DNA of 64,000 nt. Source: a bacterium. Lineage in GTDB: Bacteria > Zhuqueibacterota > Zhuqueibacteria > Residuimicrobiales > Residuimicrobiaceae. Both the position numbers and the translations under genes were made by a program. This document shows positions 28,876 to 38,279 of this stretch, one piece after another. The notes under the pieces were generated by a model. The model was not told the DNA's origin. It saw only the letters and a list, made by a program, of their open reading frames with translations, and made no database searches. The first letter of the stretch is position 1, and the number at the start of each line of letters is the position of its first letter. The DNA lies in NCBI GenBank assembly GCA_029565685.1, contig JAKQNR010000035.1, positions 1 to 64,000 of the forward strand, in the 5' to 3' direction.

Positions 28876-29775
28876 TCAGATTCTTGCCGCTGCTCTTAAC
28901 GAATCCATGGCCTTTGCGGATAATGGACAGAGATCCGCAGCCTCATAGGTCCATCCCAGGCTGCGGTATTTGTCCGTAGCCAGGCGATGAAACGGCACCA
29001 GCTCCACGGTCAGTGCAGGCGTGCGCAATGTAGCGACAAAACGGGCGATCTCTGCGATCGTTTCCGGCCGGTCGTTCACGCCTGGAATGACTGGAATGCG
29101 AAAGACCAGCGGCGCGGACGTATCAGCCAAGCGCCGGACATTCTCCAGTATGCGACGGTTGCTTTTGCCGGTGCACTGTTCATGCATAACCGGATCAAGC
29201 ACCTTGATGTCGATCAGGAACAAATCGACCCAAGGCAGAATCGAACGCAGATGGGCCCAGCTTGTCTGCGCACAGGTCTGCACCGCTGTGTGCACGCCGG
29301 CCTGTTTGCATGCCTGCAGCAAAGCGCGGGCGAACTGCGGCTGCATCAGCGGTTCGCCGCCGGAGAGTGTGACGCCTCCGCCGGAGGCGGCGAAAAAGGG
29401 CTGATCAGCCAGCAGCTGAGGCAGAAGCTCGGATATCCGCACGCGCCGGCCGCTCGGTTCCAGCGCACCACTGTAGCATTGGTCTACGCAGAGAAAGCAG
29501 GCGGCACAACGATCGCGGTCAATTCGATGCTCCCCGGCCTCTAGATGGTGAAGCTGATGCGGACAGGCGGCCACACAAGCGCCGCACCGGGTACAGCGAT
29601 GATCCCAGTATTGCAGTGCGGGCAGCAGATCCAGACCTTCTGGATTGTGGCACCAAAAACAGCGCAGAGGACATCCCTTGAAAAAGACCGTGGTACGAAT
29701 GCCGGGACCGTCATGAATGGAAAAACGCTGAACGTTAAAAATGAGGCCGAATATCTCTTGACTTTTCTGATTCAT
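28876..29775 (-). CDS. Glycyl radical enzyme activase (radical SAM)
   Basis: A 299-residue PflA-like protein. The radical SAM cluster motif is C-x3-C-x2-C in KGCPLRCFWCHNPE (near residues 34-44). Two extra ferredoxin-type cluster motifs follow (CTRCGACVAACP and CAACFLCVDQC), as in activases of non-PFL glycyl radical enzymes. GGEPLMQ marks the AdoMet site. It abstracts hydrogen from Gly716 of the downstream enzyme. It is the first gene of the catabolic cluster; I found no clear promoter. Confidence 0.92.
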   Translation of the reverse strand: MNQKSQEIFGLIFNVQRFSIHDGPGIRTTVFFKGCPLRCFWCHNPEGLDLLPALQYWDHRCTRCGACVAACPHQLHHLEAGEHRIDRDRCAACFLCVDQCYSGALEPSGRRVRISELLPQLLADQPFFAASGGGVTLSGGEPLMQPQFARALLQACKQAGVHTAVQTCAQTSWAHLRSILPWVDLFLIDIKVLDPVMHEQCTGKSNRRILENVRRLADTSAPLVFRIPVIPGVNDRPETIAEIARFVATLRTPALTVELVPFHRLATDKYRSLGWTYEAADLCPLSAKAMDSLRAAARI

Positions 29776-30151
29776 GATCCGTTCGCATCGTTAGCGCCGT
29801 CCTGAGCCCCTCGAGGCGCCCAGGGCGAACGCAATCAGCCACGGTGCACAGAAGGCGCTTTCGGACAATTTAAGCAATATAAGAAATTTTAGCCTCAGAA
29901 GCAAATGATGCTTCTTCTCCGTCATCCGGCCGGGACTTGCTCCGTCCTGAGCACAGGCCTGGAAAGCCGCTCGGCGACTCTGGCAATAATAAAGATTGTA
30001 TTCGACTAATATTTCCTATATATTGAACAAACAGACAAACCAGATCGACGGCATTTGATCTCATCTATAGGGCTTTACACGGAACGAGCGCTTAATCTCT
30101 CGATTGTGGTTGAATGGACCAGGCGGCAGCAAAAAGACAAAGGAGCCTAGG
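29776..30151. other. Intergenic region between activase and RRM gene
   Basis: 376 bp between divergently transcribed genes. It contains the RRM promoter at 29996-30024 and a 5' leader of about 120 nt. I see no tRNA, small gene or clear promoter for the leftward activase. Confidence 0.5.
29996..30024 (+). promoter_or_regulatory. Promoter of the RRM protein gene
   Basis: TTGTAT (29996-30001) and TATATT (30019-30024), 17-bp spacer. The resulting long leader of about 120 nt resembles those of cold-induced RNA-binding protein genes; that resemblance is inference. Confidence 0.5.
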
Positions 30152-30454
30152 GTGAACATCTATGTCGGAAATCTTCCCAAACCCATTAGCGAAGACAAGG
30201 TTCGAACGTTATTCGAACAATACGGTCAGGTGGCAGAAATCAAGCTGATCAAAGACCAGTACAGTGGTGAATTGCGCGGATTCGGCTTTGTGGAAATGCC
30301 TAATCGAGCGGAAGCGCTGTCTGCGATCGAAAAGCTCAATGGAGCCCTGATGGAGGACAACAGGCTGGTCGTCAATCAGGCCCGGCCGCGCGAGGCACGA
30401 TCCAGCGGCCGGCAGCACGGCGGATTCCGCGGCTCCCGTTTCGGCTCCTGGTAA
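30152..30454 (+). CDS. RRM-domain RNA-binding protein
   Basis: A 100-residue protein: one RRM with RNP-2 (IYVGNL, residues 3-8) and RNP-1 (RGFGFVEM, about 43-50), then a glycine/arginine-rich tail. GTG 30152 is the best start, with AAGGAG 7 nt upstream and the domain beginning at once; an earlier ATG at 30104 would add unrelated residues. Such proteins act as RNA chaperones, often in the cold. A GC-rich hairpin follows the stop. Confidence 0.9.
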   Translation: MNIYVGNLPKPISEDKVRTLFEQYGQVAEIKLIKDQYSGELRGFGFVEMPNRAEALSAIEKLNGALMEDNRLVVNQARPREARSSGRQHGGFRGSRFGSW

Positions 30455-30463
30455 ATGTGGCCG

Positions 30464-30483
30464 GGCGGGTCCGCCCGCCTTTC
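30464..30483 (+). terminator. Hairpin after the RRM gene
   Basis: A 6-bp all-GC stem (GGCGGG/CCCGCC) with a TCCG loop followed by TTT. The short T-run makes this a moderate terminator. Confidence 0.45.
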
Positions 30484-30556
30484 CAAAGACCGCGGCGAGC
30501 AGCAAAACCGCTGTTAAAACCGAACCTCCAGACCCTTCGCTGCCGGAAACCGCACC

Positions 30557-31273
30557 ATGGCGAAAAAAAAATTACAGCGCTTTGCAGACCTCGCAAAGAT
30601 GCCTCATGTGTTTCAAACGCCCGATGGTCTGCCGGGCCATTGGCACTCGCGGGTTTTCCATAATCGCCGCCCAATCACCCTGGAGCTGGGGTGCGGTCGG
30701 GGCGATCTGACCCTGGCGCTGGCGATCAAGCTGCCCCAGCGCAACTTTATCGGCGTGGACCTCAAAGGCGCCCGTCTGTGGAACGGCGCCAAGCAGGCGC
30801 AGCTCCAGGGATTGGCCAACGTCGCGTTTCTGCGCATCTTTATTGAAAATATCGGCGAGTTTTTCTCTCCCGCTGAAACAGATGAAATCTGGATCACCTT
30901 CCCCGATCCCTATCCGGCCTACAGCAAACGGCACAAACGGCTGACCTCGCCGAGATTTTTAACCCTGTATCAAAAAATCCTCAAACCCGGCGGTCGGATC
31001 CATCTCAAGACCGACAATGAAGGCCTGTTCCGCTATACGCAGACCGCCGTAGTGCAACAGGGCGGCGTCATTCATCAGGCGTTCGTGGACCTCGATGCAC
31101 ATCCTACAGCGGACGACCGTCTGTTCCTGCCGACCCGTTATGAACAGACATTCAGAAAAAAGGGGGCGATCATCCGCTACCTCTGTTTCAGCGTCCCGCC
31201 GTTCGATCAAGGCGCGGAACGCCCATGGACCCGCACGACCTCTATGGCCGTGAACGCATACGGCACACATTGA
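30557..31273 (+). CDS. trmB: tRNA (guanine-N7)-methyltransferase
   Basis: A 238-residue class I methyltransferase. LELGCGRGDLTLALA is the AdoMet loop, GVDLKGARLWNGA follows it, and WITFPDPYPAYSKRHKRLTSPRFL is the TrmB signature that binds tRNA. It forms m7G46 in the variable loop of tRNA. It is shorter than many TrmB proteins at the C-terminus but all core motifs are present. A DUF72 gene follows after 9 bp. Confidence 0.92.
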   Translation: MAKKKLQRFADLAKMPHVFQTPDGLPGHWHSRVFHNRRPITLELGCGRGDLTLALAIKLPQRNFIGVDLKGARLWNGAKQAQLQGLANVAFLRIFIENIGEFFSPAETDEIWITFPDPYPAYSKRHKRLTSPRFLTLYQKILKPGGRIHLKTDNEGLFRYTQTAVVQQGGVIHQAFVDLDAHPTADDRLFLPTRYEQTFRKKGAIIRYLCFSVPPFDQGAERPWTRTTSMAVNAYGTH

Positions 31274-31282
31274 GAGGCTCCT

Positions 31283-32152
31283 ATGGCACGACTGCTCATC
31301 GGAACCTGCAGCTGGAAATATGACTCCTGGAAAGGGCTGGTGTACTCACCGGGTGTGATCAACCATCTCGCCGAATACAGCCGACGCTACGCCGCTGTGG
31401 AGGTGGACCAGTGGTTCTGGTCTTTGCACACACTGGATCACGCCGCCCTGCCGCAGCCCGGCGTCGTCCAGGAGTACAGCCGCTCCGTGCCCGCTGATTT
31501 CATCTTCACTGTCAAAGCGCCCAACAGCCTGACCCTCACCCATGCATATGAAAAAGATAAAAGTCGGCCTCTCCGCGTCAATCCATTCTTCCTCTCCCCG
31601 AATCTCTACAGCCGTTTCCTGCAGGCGCTCGCGCCGCTGCATGCGCACCTGGGGGTTATTCTGCTTCAGTTCGAATATCTCAACAAACAAAAAATGACCT
31701 CACAGAACGATTTCCACAACCGGTTGGCCTCTTTTCTCTCCTCCTGTGATCGTCGCTTTCCCCTGGCTATCGAAATCCGCAATCCCCACTACCTGAATCA
31801 ATCTTTTTTCGATTTTCTTCAAGCCCACGACGTTGCCATGGTTTTTCTGCAGGGATATTACATGCCCTCTGCGATCGATCTGTATGAAAAGTGGGGAAAA
31901 TGGCTGCAAAAACGGGTGGTGATTCGCCTGCACGGTCCGGACCGTCAGGATATGGAGAAAAAAAGCGGCTTAAAGTGGGATCGCATTCTGCAACCGCGGG
32001 ACGACGAACTCCAGGCGTTCTGCCGCATCATCACAGAACTGCTGCAGCGCGATATAGACGTTTTCCTGAACGTGAACAACCATTACGAGGGCTCTGCGCC
32101 CTTGACCATCGAGCGCATCAACGAACGGCTGTCCTTGTCCGGTGTAAAGTGA
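31283..32152 (+). CDS. DUF72 (YecE-like) protein
   Basis: A 289-residue TIM-barrel-like protein. The start LLIGTCSWKYDSWKG, then FWSLH, FIFTVKAPNSLT and FPLAIEIRNPHY are family hallmarks. Its biochemical function is unknown. It follows trmB closely, suggesting co-transcription. Confidence 0.9.
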   Translation: MARLLIGTCSWKYDSWKGLVYSPGVINHLAEYSRRYAAVEVDQWFWSLHTLDHAALPQPGVVQEYSRSVPADFIFTVKAPNSLTLTHAYEKDKSRPLRVNPFFLSPNLYSRFLQALAPLHAHLGVILLQFEYLNKQKMTSQNDFHNRLASFLSSCDRRFPLAIEIRNPHYLNQSFFDFLQAHDVAMVFLQGYYMPSAIDLYEKWGKWLQKRVVIRLHGPDRQDMEKKSGLKWDRILQPRDDELQAFCRIITELLQRDIDVFLNVNNHYEGSAPLTIERINERLSLSGVK

Positions 32153-32159
32153 GAGGTCG

Positions 32160-32345
32160 TTAGAGCAGGAATCGCGACACCGCCAAAAAGGTCAGTAATA
32201 GGCCTATCAGGCTCTCAGACCACCTCAATCCTTTTCCCCCGCCAAAGGCCAACAACGCCTGTTTGGAAACGACCGAATGCAATACCAGAGCAACCCCCAT
32301 TGCCATTAAAGCCAGCTGCCAGAAATAAATTGGTTGCTGAGTCAT
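32160..32345 (-). CDS. Small putative membrane protein
   Basis: A possible 61-residue protein with two hydrophobic segments (about 8-24 and 43-60). The Shine-Dalgarno match is poor because AGGG abuts the ATG. I do not recognise it; it could be a chance frame. Confidence 0.35.
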   Translation of the reverse strand: MTQQPIYFWQLALMAMGVALVLHSVVSKQALLAFGGGKGLRWSESLIGLLLTFLAVSRFLL

Positions 32346-32569
32346 CCCTACAAATCCTCGCGATGCAGCGGTTTGGTTAGATGCTTGTTTGTGTGTCTAC
32401 GGTACAGGTGGGACTGTTCATTCATTGCGGTGAAAATAAGTCAAACGGATTAAAAATGCAAGCTTTTTTTGATTTTTGTCACACTTTTTTCAATTTTTTT
32501 GCTCCTCTCCTCGGTTATACCTGATTCTGCAGGCCTGGTGAGCGTACAAGAGCTTTGTAGGCGCCCTCC

Positions 32570-32601
32570 AAAAAAAACCCTGGCCTGTGTACAGGCCAGG
32601 G
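32570..32601 (-). terminator. Rho-independent terminator of the Gfo/Idh/MocA gene
   Basis: A perfect 10-bp stem (CCCTGGCCTG/CAGGCCAGGG) with a TGTA loop, followed on the minus strand by eight Ts, 22 bp past the stop of the leftward gene. Confidence 0.85.
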
Positions 32602-32622
32602 CGCAGCGAATGCCCGTGTGGA

Positions 32623-33987
32623 TCAGACCTTTTCCGGCACCACGTAGGGATATCGATAGTCTCGGGTCAAATACTCATTGGCTAATGCATCGTTGACAAA
32701 TTGCTCGGTGTAGGAATCGAAGCAGAGCTCCCGTCCAAGGCGGTAAGAGATGTTGGCCAGGTGGGCCAGCGCGGAGGACATGTGGCCTTCCTCGATGTCG
32801 GCCGTGCCCTTCATCCAATCGTTGGCTTTCACCGCTTGGATAAAGTTGACGAAATGATTCGAATCTCCGGCGCCGGCGAGGTTCATGGGATCAGCGGCCG
32901 CTTCGGCACGGTCATAGCTCGGGCCTGGTTCGTTCTTGCGGCCGAAGAAGGTTTTCCAGTTGGCGCCGTTCAACCACATCCATCCCTCGGTTCCATAGAA
33001 CAGGTTGCCGATCTTGACGCCGCTTTCGTCGTTGGTGTACAGGCCGCGCACTTCGAACTGCATGATCTTGCCGTCGTCGTATTCAAAGGTGGCGAATTGC
33101 TGATTCGGAGTCTCCTGATCATCATCAAAAGCATAATGACCGCCGACGCATTTGATCTTTTTCGGATGCACCCGTTTGTTCAAACCCCAGCGGGCGATAT
33201 CCAACTGATGCGGCCCCTGATTGCCGATATCGGTGCAACCGTAATCCCAGAACCAGTGCCAATTATAGTGAAAACGATTGGGATTGAACGGCTTGTAGGG
33301 CGCCGGGCCCAACCACAGGTCATAATGCACGCCCGCAGGTACGGGCGCATCCAGCTTTTTGCCGATGGTGTCACGCGGCTTAAAACACAATCCCTTGGCC
33401 ATGTACACATCGCCGAGGCCGCCTTCATGTAAAAACTTGATCGCTTCGATGACGCCTTGGATGCTGCGGTTCTGCATGCCGGCCTGCACCACGCGGTTAT
33501 AGCGCCGGGCGGCTTCCACCATCTTGCGGCCTTCCCAAATGTTGTGGCTGGTCGGCTTTTCCACATACACATGTTTGCCGGCCTGGCACGCCCAGATCGT
33601 GGCCAACGCATGCCAGTGATCAACCGTGGCGATCGAGACCGCATCGATCTCTTTATTGTCGAACACTCTGCGCAGATCGACTTCGGTTTTGGGCGCCACC
33701 CCCTGCATGGCCTGCACCCGCGCGACCCGTTCGGCGAAAAGGTTTTCATCCACATCGCAGAGCGTGTGCACGCGCACACCCGGAATCTTGGCCCATTCCT
33801 CACAGTGGCTCATGCCGCGCGAGCGGATGCCGATCACCGCGATGTTGAGCGTATCGTTGGCGCCCTTGGATTTTTTCTTGTCCTGCGCAAAGGCAGAACC
33901 AGCAGCGGCCATGGTCGCCAAGGTCGCGGTGGTTTTGGCGCTTGCATCCAAGAATTCTCTTCGACTGGGTTGCTTAAAGCTGGACAT
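32623..33987 (-). CDS. Tat-exported Gfo/Idh/MocA-family oxidoreductase
   Basis: A 454-residue protein. The N-terminus carries a twin-arginine signal (SRREFLDAS, then a hydrophobic stretch to FAQ). A Rossmann fold follows (IAVIGIRSRG) with the EKP motif (YVEKPTSHN), typical of Gfo/Idh/MocA enzymes. These use tightly bound NAD(H) on sugars; exported members are frequent in polysaccharide-degrading FCB and planctomycete lineages. GGAGGC precedes the ATG and a strong terminator follows. The sugar is unknown. Confidence 0.9.
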   Translation of the reverse strand: MSSFKQPSRREFLDASAKTTATLATMAAAGSAFAQDKKKSKGANDTLNIAVIGIRSRGMSHCEEWAKIPGVRVHTLCDVDENLFAERVARVQAMQGVAPKTEVDLRRVFDNKEIDAVSIATVDHWHALATIWACQAGKHVYVEKPTSHNIWEGRKMVEAARRYNRVVQAGMQNRSIQGVIEAIKFLHEGGLGDVYMAKGLCFKPRDTIGKKLDAPVPAGVHYDLWLGPAPYKPFNPNRFHYNWHWFWDYGCTDIGNQGPHQLDIARWGLNKRVHPKKIKCVGGHYAFDDDQETPNQQFATFEYDDGKIMQFEVRGLYTNDESGVKIGNLFYGTEGWMWLNGANWKTFFGRKNEPGPSYDRAEAAADPMNLAGAGDSNHFVNFIQAVKANDWMKGTADIEEGHMSSALAHLANISYRLGRELCFDSYTEQFVNDALANEYLTRDYRYPYVVPEKV

Positions 33988-34105
33988 AAAGCCTCCTGCG
34001 GTATTTATATTTGCACTTTCGAATGGTTTCAGCGCTTGCCGGATCGTCAGCGATTTTATAAAATTAACACTTTTTTAAAAACAAGCAACACTTATTATCC
34101 AATGC

Positions 34106-34134
34106 TTGATTTGGCCGATCGCATTGCCTATATT
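34106..34134 (+). promoter_or_regulatory. Promoter of the glycosyltransferase operon
   Basis: TTGATT (34106-34111) and TATATT (34129-34134), 17-bp spacer, 23 bp before the ATG at 34158. Confidence 0.6.
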
Positions 34135-34157
34135 GATAAGGAGGAGCAGGAAAAACA

Positions 34158-35396
34158 ATGACCATTCTTTTCATCACCGGCAACTGGGGCGGGCCGGCCA
34201 ACGGCATCGATCGCTACATCATCGAGACCGCGCGACTGCTGGCGGCCCAGGGCCATACCTGCCAGTTGGTCTATTCACGTGAAAAAGGACCTTGGATGAG
34301 CGGCCGGATCCCCTTCAGCAGCGTCCACCAGGTGCGGGGATTGCAGCAGCCGCCGGACGCAGCGTTTCCCAAAGCCGCCGACGACCTCGAGGCGGCGATC
34401 CTCGCGTGCAACCCCGATCTATGTTTCTTTCACTCCATCTATCATCACCAGGCTCTCAGCCGAATGGCCGGACTGCGGCCGGCCGCCGGCATGCTCCATG
34501 ACTATGTGGCGATCTGTCTCAAGGACACCCGCAGATACTATTTTTCCCGTCGACTGTGTCAGGCGCCTTTGGGCATGCGCTGCCTCTGGACGGGCCATTT
34601 TATCCGCAAACCGCTCAGCGGCCGGCGGCTTCCCCGCCTGATGAATCTGGCTACAGCCCGGCAGCTCCTCGATACGCTGAAAACCATGCCCACTCTGATC
34701 ACCGCCAGCCAAGCGGTCAAAAAAGCCTATCTGCAAAACGGCTTTTCCTCAGAACGCATTCAAGTTCTGCCGCTCTTTGTTTCGCCTCCAGCCCTCAATA
34801 TGCAAACCACCTATCCTCGGGAAAAACGCGTGCTCTTTGTCGGACGGCTGACGGATCGCTACAAGGGTGCGGACGTCCTTCTGCGCGCCGCTGGACGGTG
34901 CCGCGAACAGTTCTCGATCGATATCGTCGGCGGCGGCGCCTTTCTGCCGCGGCTGCAAACCCTGGCGCACAAACTGGGATTGAACGACCGCGTCTGTTTC
35001 CATGGCTGGGCACGGCCGGAAGAAGTGCCTGGCTTTTATCAAAAAGCCAGCGTGCTGGCCATGCCTTCCTTGTGGGCTGAACCTTTCGGACTCGTAGGTG
35101 TGGAAGCTCTAGCCAACGGAACGCCCGTGGTCGCCTTTGACGTCGGCGGCATCAGGGAGTGGCTGTCAGACGACCGCACAGGTTTTCTCGTCCCCTATGC
35201 GGATGAAAAGAAAATGGCGGAAAAAATTGACCTTCTGATCGCCGACCCCGACAGAGTAAAAGAGATGGGACAAGCAGGCCGTCGCAGCGTCGAAGAGCTC
35301 TTTTCCCCAAAGCGCCATCTCGTTGCACTGCTCGATGTTTTCAATCAATGCTGCATAGACTGGCTCGCACGATCCAAAACAACAGGATCTAGTTGA
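34158..35396 (+). CDS. GT4-family glycosyltransferase
   Basis: A 412-residue GT-B enzyme. The N-terminal lobe starts ILFITGNWGGPANGIDRYI. The C-terminal lobe has VLFVGRLTDRYKGADVLL, the HGWARPEEVPGFY segment and the nucleotide-sugar binding region AEPFGLVGVEALANGTPVVAFDVGGIREW (E-x7-E). It transfers a sugar from an activated donor to a growing surface glycan. A 4-residue-scale overlap with the next gene (TGATG) shows coupling. Confidence 0.9.
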   Translation: MTILFITGNWGGPANGIDRYIIETARLLAAQGHTCQLVYSREKGPWMSGRIPFSSVHQVRGLQQPPDAAFPKAADDLEAAILACNPDLCFFHSIYHHQALSRMAGLRPAAGMLHDYVAICLKDTRRYYFSRRLCQAPLGMRCLWTGHFIRKPLSGRRLPRLMNLATARQLLDTLKTMPTLITASQAVKKAYLQNGFSSERIQVLPLFVSPPALNMQTTYPREKRVLFVGRLTDRYKGADVLLRAAGRCREQFSIDIVGGGAFLPRLQTLAHKLGLNDRVCFHGWARPEEVPGFYQKASVLAMPSLWAEPFGLVGVEALANGTPVVAFDVGGIREWLSDDRTGFLVPYADEKKMAEKIDLLIADPDRVKEMGQAGRRSVEELFSPKRHLVALLDVFNQCCIDWLARSKTTGSS

Positions 35397-36814
35397 TGAT
35401 AAAACATTCTCCTCAATGCTCCCTTCGCTCACGCCAAGCCGCTTTGTCCCTGATGGTCTGTTGGTTGTCCTGCGGCAGCCTGAGCGGCGCCGTTTTTTCA
35501 GCCCGAACATCTGCACAACCGGTGAATGCGGCCACGATGCACTATCGCTTTCCCCTCCCTCTTACCACCGTGCTCGCGACCAAGCCAGTCATGGCCGACA
35601 CCATCGCCTGGCAGATCCAGGCCTGGCTGAAGATTATGGAACGACCCGATATTCTGGTCGCCATCGCGGTGACGTCGGACAAAGCTTCGCTCTCCCACTG
35701 GCATTCGCTGCTGGTGGATCAGCAGACCCGCCGCACATATTCGGAAGTGCTGGTGCTGAAGGAGATCAACATCACCACGCAACCTCATGCACAGGATCCA
35801 GCCCTGGACTATTTCAATCCGAGTCCAGGCGCCAGCCCCTCTCAGAATGTTGATAAGGGTCAGCGGGGAAAGAGTTTTCGCACGGAAATTTCACTCCTCA
35901 TCGAATATATTGACAGCCAAACCGGCGCAGGCCTGGGCTTTGGCCATGTCAGAGGCTTGAACCGCAGCCGCTCGTCACATCAATCGAAAATCAAAGCGTT
36001 GCAAACGCTCTACCAACAAATGTCGCTGGAGCTGGAAAGAATATACGGCATCGCCGCGGATGTGACTTATCATGCGGACAACAAACTGACAGTCGCTCTG
36101 GGAAAGAATGATTGGGTTGAGCAGAACGACCTGCTAATCCTCATCGCACCAGAGCAGCCGGCAGACCGCACAGAGCCGCAGGCGTGGCAGCCGGCTGGTC
36201 CAGCGGGTTTTGCCAGGGTGATCGGCGCCGGAGACAGCCTGTCTCTAATCAAAATAATCAGACAATGGCGGCCGCTGCCTGCGGGAAGCTTTGTCCTGCC
36301 CTATCGTAAGCCGGTGTTCTCCTTCAGCCTGCTGGCGCAGCCGCCGCTTTTCACCGCTTACGCTCAGTACGGGCTTTATCTACAGACCAGTCCTCTGGAG
36401 GATCTGGACGGCAGTGTGGGTGTGCATCTTATTCGAACAAAGGATTCCAGTGACCGTCAGGATTGGGGCGTCGGCTTTAGTCTCTCCGGCCGCGGCCGAT
36501 TATGGGAAAGCCGGCGGCTGGACACCGGCCTGGAAATCGGCATGGGCATGGATCTGCCCATGCGCAAAGATGACCAGGGCGCCGTTGTCAGCACCATGCT
36601 GCTCTTCGCACAAACACTATTGACCACAGAGATTGTGCTATCCTACAAGATGAATCTGCTCGTCGGTGTAGGGTATCGCTGGTCCACCTACTCCACGCAC
36701 TGGACCTATTCTGAGGACGAACAAAACTATGCAGCCTTCTGGAATCGGGAAGCGCCCGAAGCCGGCCGCAAAGGCCTCATTGTATCGTTTGGATTCAAAT
36801 ACTGTCTTTTTTGA
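35396..36814 (+). CDS. Unrecognised exported protein, putative outer-membrane barrel
   Basis: A 472-residue protein I cannot assign. It begins with a basic then hydrophobic signal-like segment (LSLMVCWLSCGSLSGAVFSA). The middle has a short helical stretch and a region resembling a small OM-associated domain. The last 170 residues alternate in strand-like fashion and end in phenylalanine (GFKYCLF), a common outer-membrane barrel signature. It overlaps the glycosyltransferase stop by 1 bp, so it may help export or anchor the glycan. Confidence 0.65.
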   Translation: MIKHSPQCSLRSRQAALSLMVCWLSCGSLSGAVFSARTSAQPVNAATMHYRFPLPLTTVLATKPVMADTIAWQIQAWLKIMERPDILVAIAVTSDKASLSHWHSLLVDQQTRRTYSEVLVLKEINITTQPHAQDPALDYFNPSPGASPSQNVDKGQRGKSFRTEISLLIEYIDSQTGAGLGFGHVRGLNRSRSSHQSKIKALQTLYQQMSLELERIYGIAADVTYHADNKLTVALGKNDWVEQNDLLILIAPEQPADRTEPQAWQPAGPAGFARVIGAGDSLSLIKIIRQWRPLPAGSFVLPYRKPVFSFSLLAQPPLFTAYAQYGLYLQTSPLEDLDGSVGVHLIRTKDSSDRQDWGVGFSLSGRGRLWESRRLDTGLEIGMGMDLPMRKDDQGAVVSTMLLFAQTLLTTEIVLSYKMNLLVGVGYRWSTYSTHWTYSEDEQNYAAFWNREAPEAGRKGLIVSFGFKYCLF

Positions 36815-36826
36815 ACAAAAAAGGCC

Positions 36827-37432
36827 ATGTCCCATTCTCCAGGTCCTATGAAAACCTACCGCTTCTGGTTCATCTCAACCGTTCTTCTGGCGTTAGTGGA
36901 CCAGCTATCCAAAGCGTTCATCCGCTCGGCACAGCCGCCAGGCTGCCGCACGCCTGTCATCGACGACCTGGTCTTTATCACTTTTATCCCAAACTATCGC
37001 GGTTTCTCCTGGTTTGTTCCTGATCAACCGCAGTGGGTGGAAATTTCGTTTTTTTTCTTGCGAATTCTTTTACTTTTGCTGGCCTTTCCACTGTTCACGT
37101 TTTATTCCGCACAGGGTTCTGCCGGCCGTTGGTCGTGGATCGCACTGCTCGGCCTTTCCGGGGGCATTCTGGGCAATCTGCTGGATGGGCTCTTTACCCC
37201 CTACACCACAGATTTTATCCAGATCGGTCACAGTCCCAGCGCCAACCTTGCGGACCTGTTTGCCTTCATCGGCCTTTTCGCCCTTGCGGCAGAGGGATTG
37301 AGCCGCTGGCGACGCAGCGCTTTCAGCCGGCCTGGACTGGCTGCTTTTTGGATGCGGGCGGTCGAGAATAAACGCGCGTTTCTAGCATTTTTGAAAAATT
37401 ATATGATCCGGGGCAAAGGCAGGCAGAAATGA
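36827..37432 (+). CDS. Signal peptidase II-like membrane protein
   Basis: A 201-residue protein with four spans and LspA motifs: DQLSKAF, NYRGFSWF, GNLLDG and SANLADLF. Both aspartates of the catalytic pair are kept, but the arginine after the first (DR in LspA) is glycine, and the protein is about 40 residues longer. ATG 36848 is an alternative start. It may be a divergent lipoprotein signal peptidase or a specialised relative acting in the surface glycan locus. Confidence 0.7.
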   Translation: MSHSPGPMKTYRFWFISTVLLALVDQLSKAFIRSAQPPGCRTPVIDDLVFITFIPNYRGFSWFVPDQPQWVEISFFFLRILLLLLAFPLFTFYSAQGSAGRWSWIALLGLSGGILGNLLDGLFTPYTTDFIQIGHSPSANLADLFAFIGLFALAAEGLSRWRRSAFSRPGLAAFWMRAVENKRAFLAFLKNYMIRGKGRQK

Positions 37433-37490
37433 CAGGCAGAATCAACAGTTCGCAAAGATGAACGAACAGGCGACAGGTTCAAGTCAGCGG

Positions 37491-38279
37491 CTATTTTTCA
37501 ATCCGCCACACCGTGTGCAGGCTCCAGTGAGGAAAAAGACGGGTGACTGGTCCGGCGAACAAGCGGAACGCCCGAATGGCCACCTTTTCGAAAAACGGCG
37601 GACACTGGGGATGCCACAGCCACGGCGCCAGGCCATAGACCAGCTCCGAGGCGAGACCGGTAAACGAGAAGCGAGTAAATCCAGCTGCGCTGAACACCGA
37701 GCGGATATGGTCCGGAGTGATAAAATACTCATATTCCTCCGCTTTCCAATAGTCGAACGGCGCCCAGGTGTTGGGCGCGTACCTGCCGCAGGCTTCCATC
37801 CTTTTTTTCACCCATCCGGCGACATTTGAATACGTCGGCACAGAGAGAAAAATCTGACCGTCCGCACGCAGCACGCGGTACATCTCATCGGCCGCGGCGC
37901 GATGATCCGGATAATGTTCAAAACTGTCCACGCAAGCCAGCAGGCCGATGCTTTGGTCGCGGAACGGTAGATACAGTGAACTGCCCTGGCCGAAATGAAC
38001 GGACCCGCCCTGCAAGGATTGAAACAAGGCATGTCGGTTCAGATCGAGGCCGATATACATTCCCGGTTTTCTTCGGGCAAAGGTCGAAAGCAGGCCGGTT
38101 CCGCACCCCAGGTCCAGAAACGGCCGCAGATCCCAGCGCAGCTTGATCGTCTGACCGATGGATTCCAACAGATCGCTGTTCACCCGCCCCTCACGAGTGA
38201 TGAAAGGAGAACTTACCAACGCCGCGTGAGTCTGATAAAACTTTTGCAGATTGCTCTCTATTTGCGACAGGGCATTCAT
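37491..38279 (-). CDS. SAM-dependent methyltransferase
   Basis: A 262-residue class I methyltransferase (Methyltransf_11 type): FLDLGCGTGLLSTFA binds AdoMet and the DSFEHYPDHRAAADEMYRVL segment follows. It overlaps the flippase gene by 4 bp, so the two are translated together; it probably methylates a sugar or lipid-linked glycan. Confidence 0.85.
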   Translation of the reverse strand: MNALSQIESNLQKFYQTHAALVSSPFITREGRVNSDLLESIGQTIKLRWDLRPFLDLGCGTGLLSTFARRKPGMYIGLDLNRHALFQSLQGGSVHFGQGSSLYLPFRDQSIGLLACVDSFEHYPDHRAAADEMYRVLRADGQIFLSVPTYSNVAGWVKKRMEACGRYAPNTWAPFDYWKAEEYEYFITPDHIRSVFSAAGFTRFSFTGLASELVYGLAPWLWHPQCPPFFEKVAIRAFRLFAGPVTRLFPHWSLHTVWRIEK

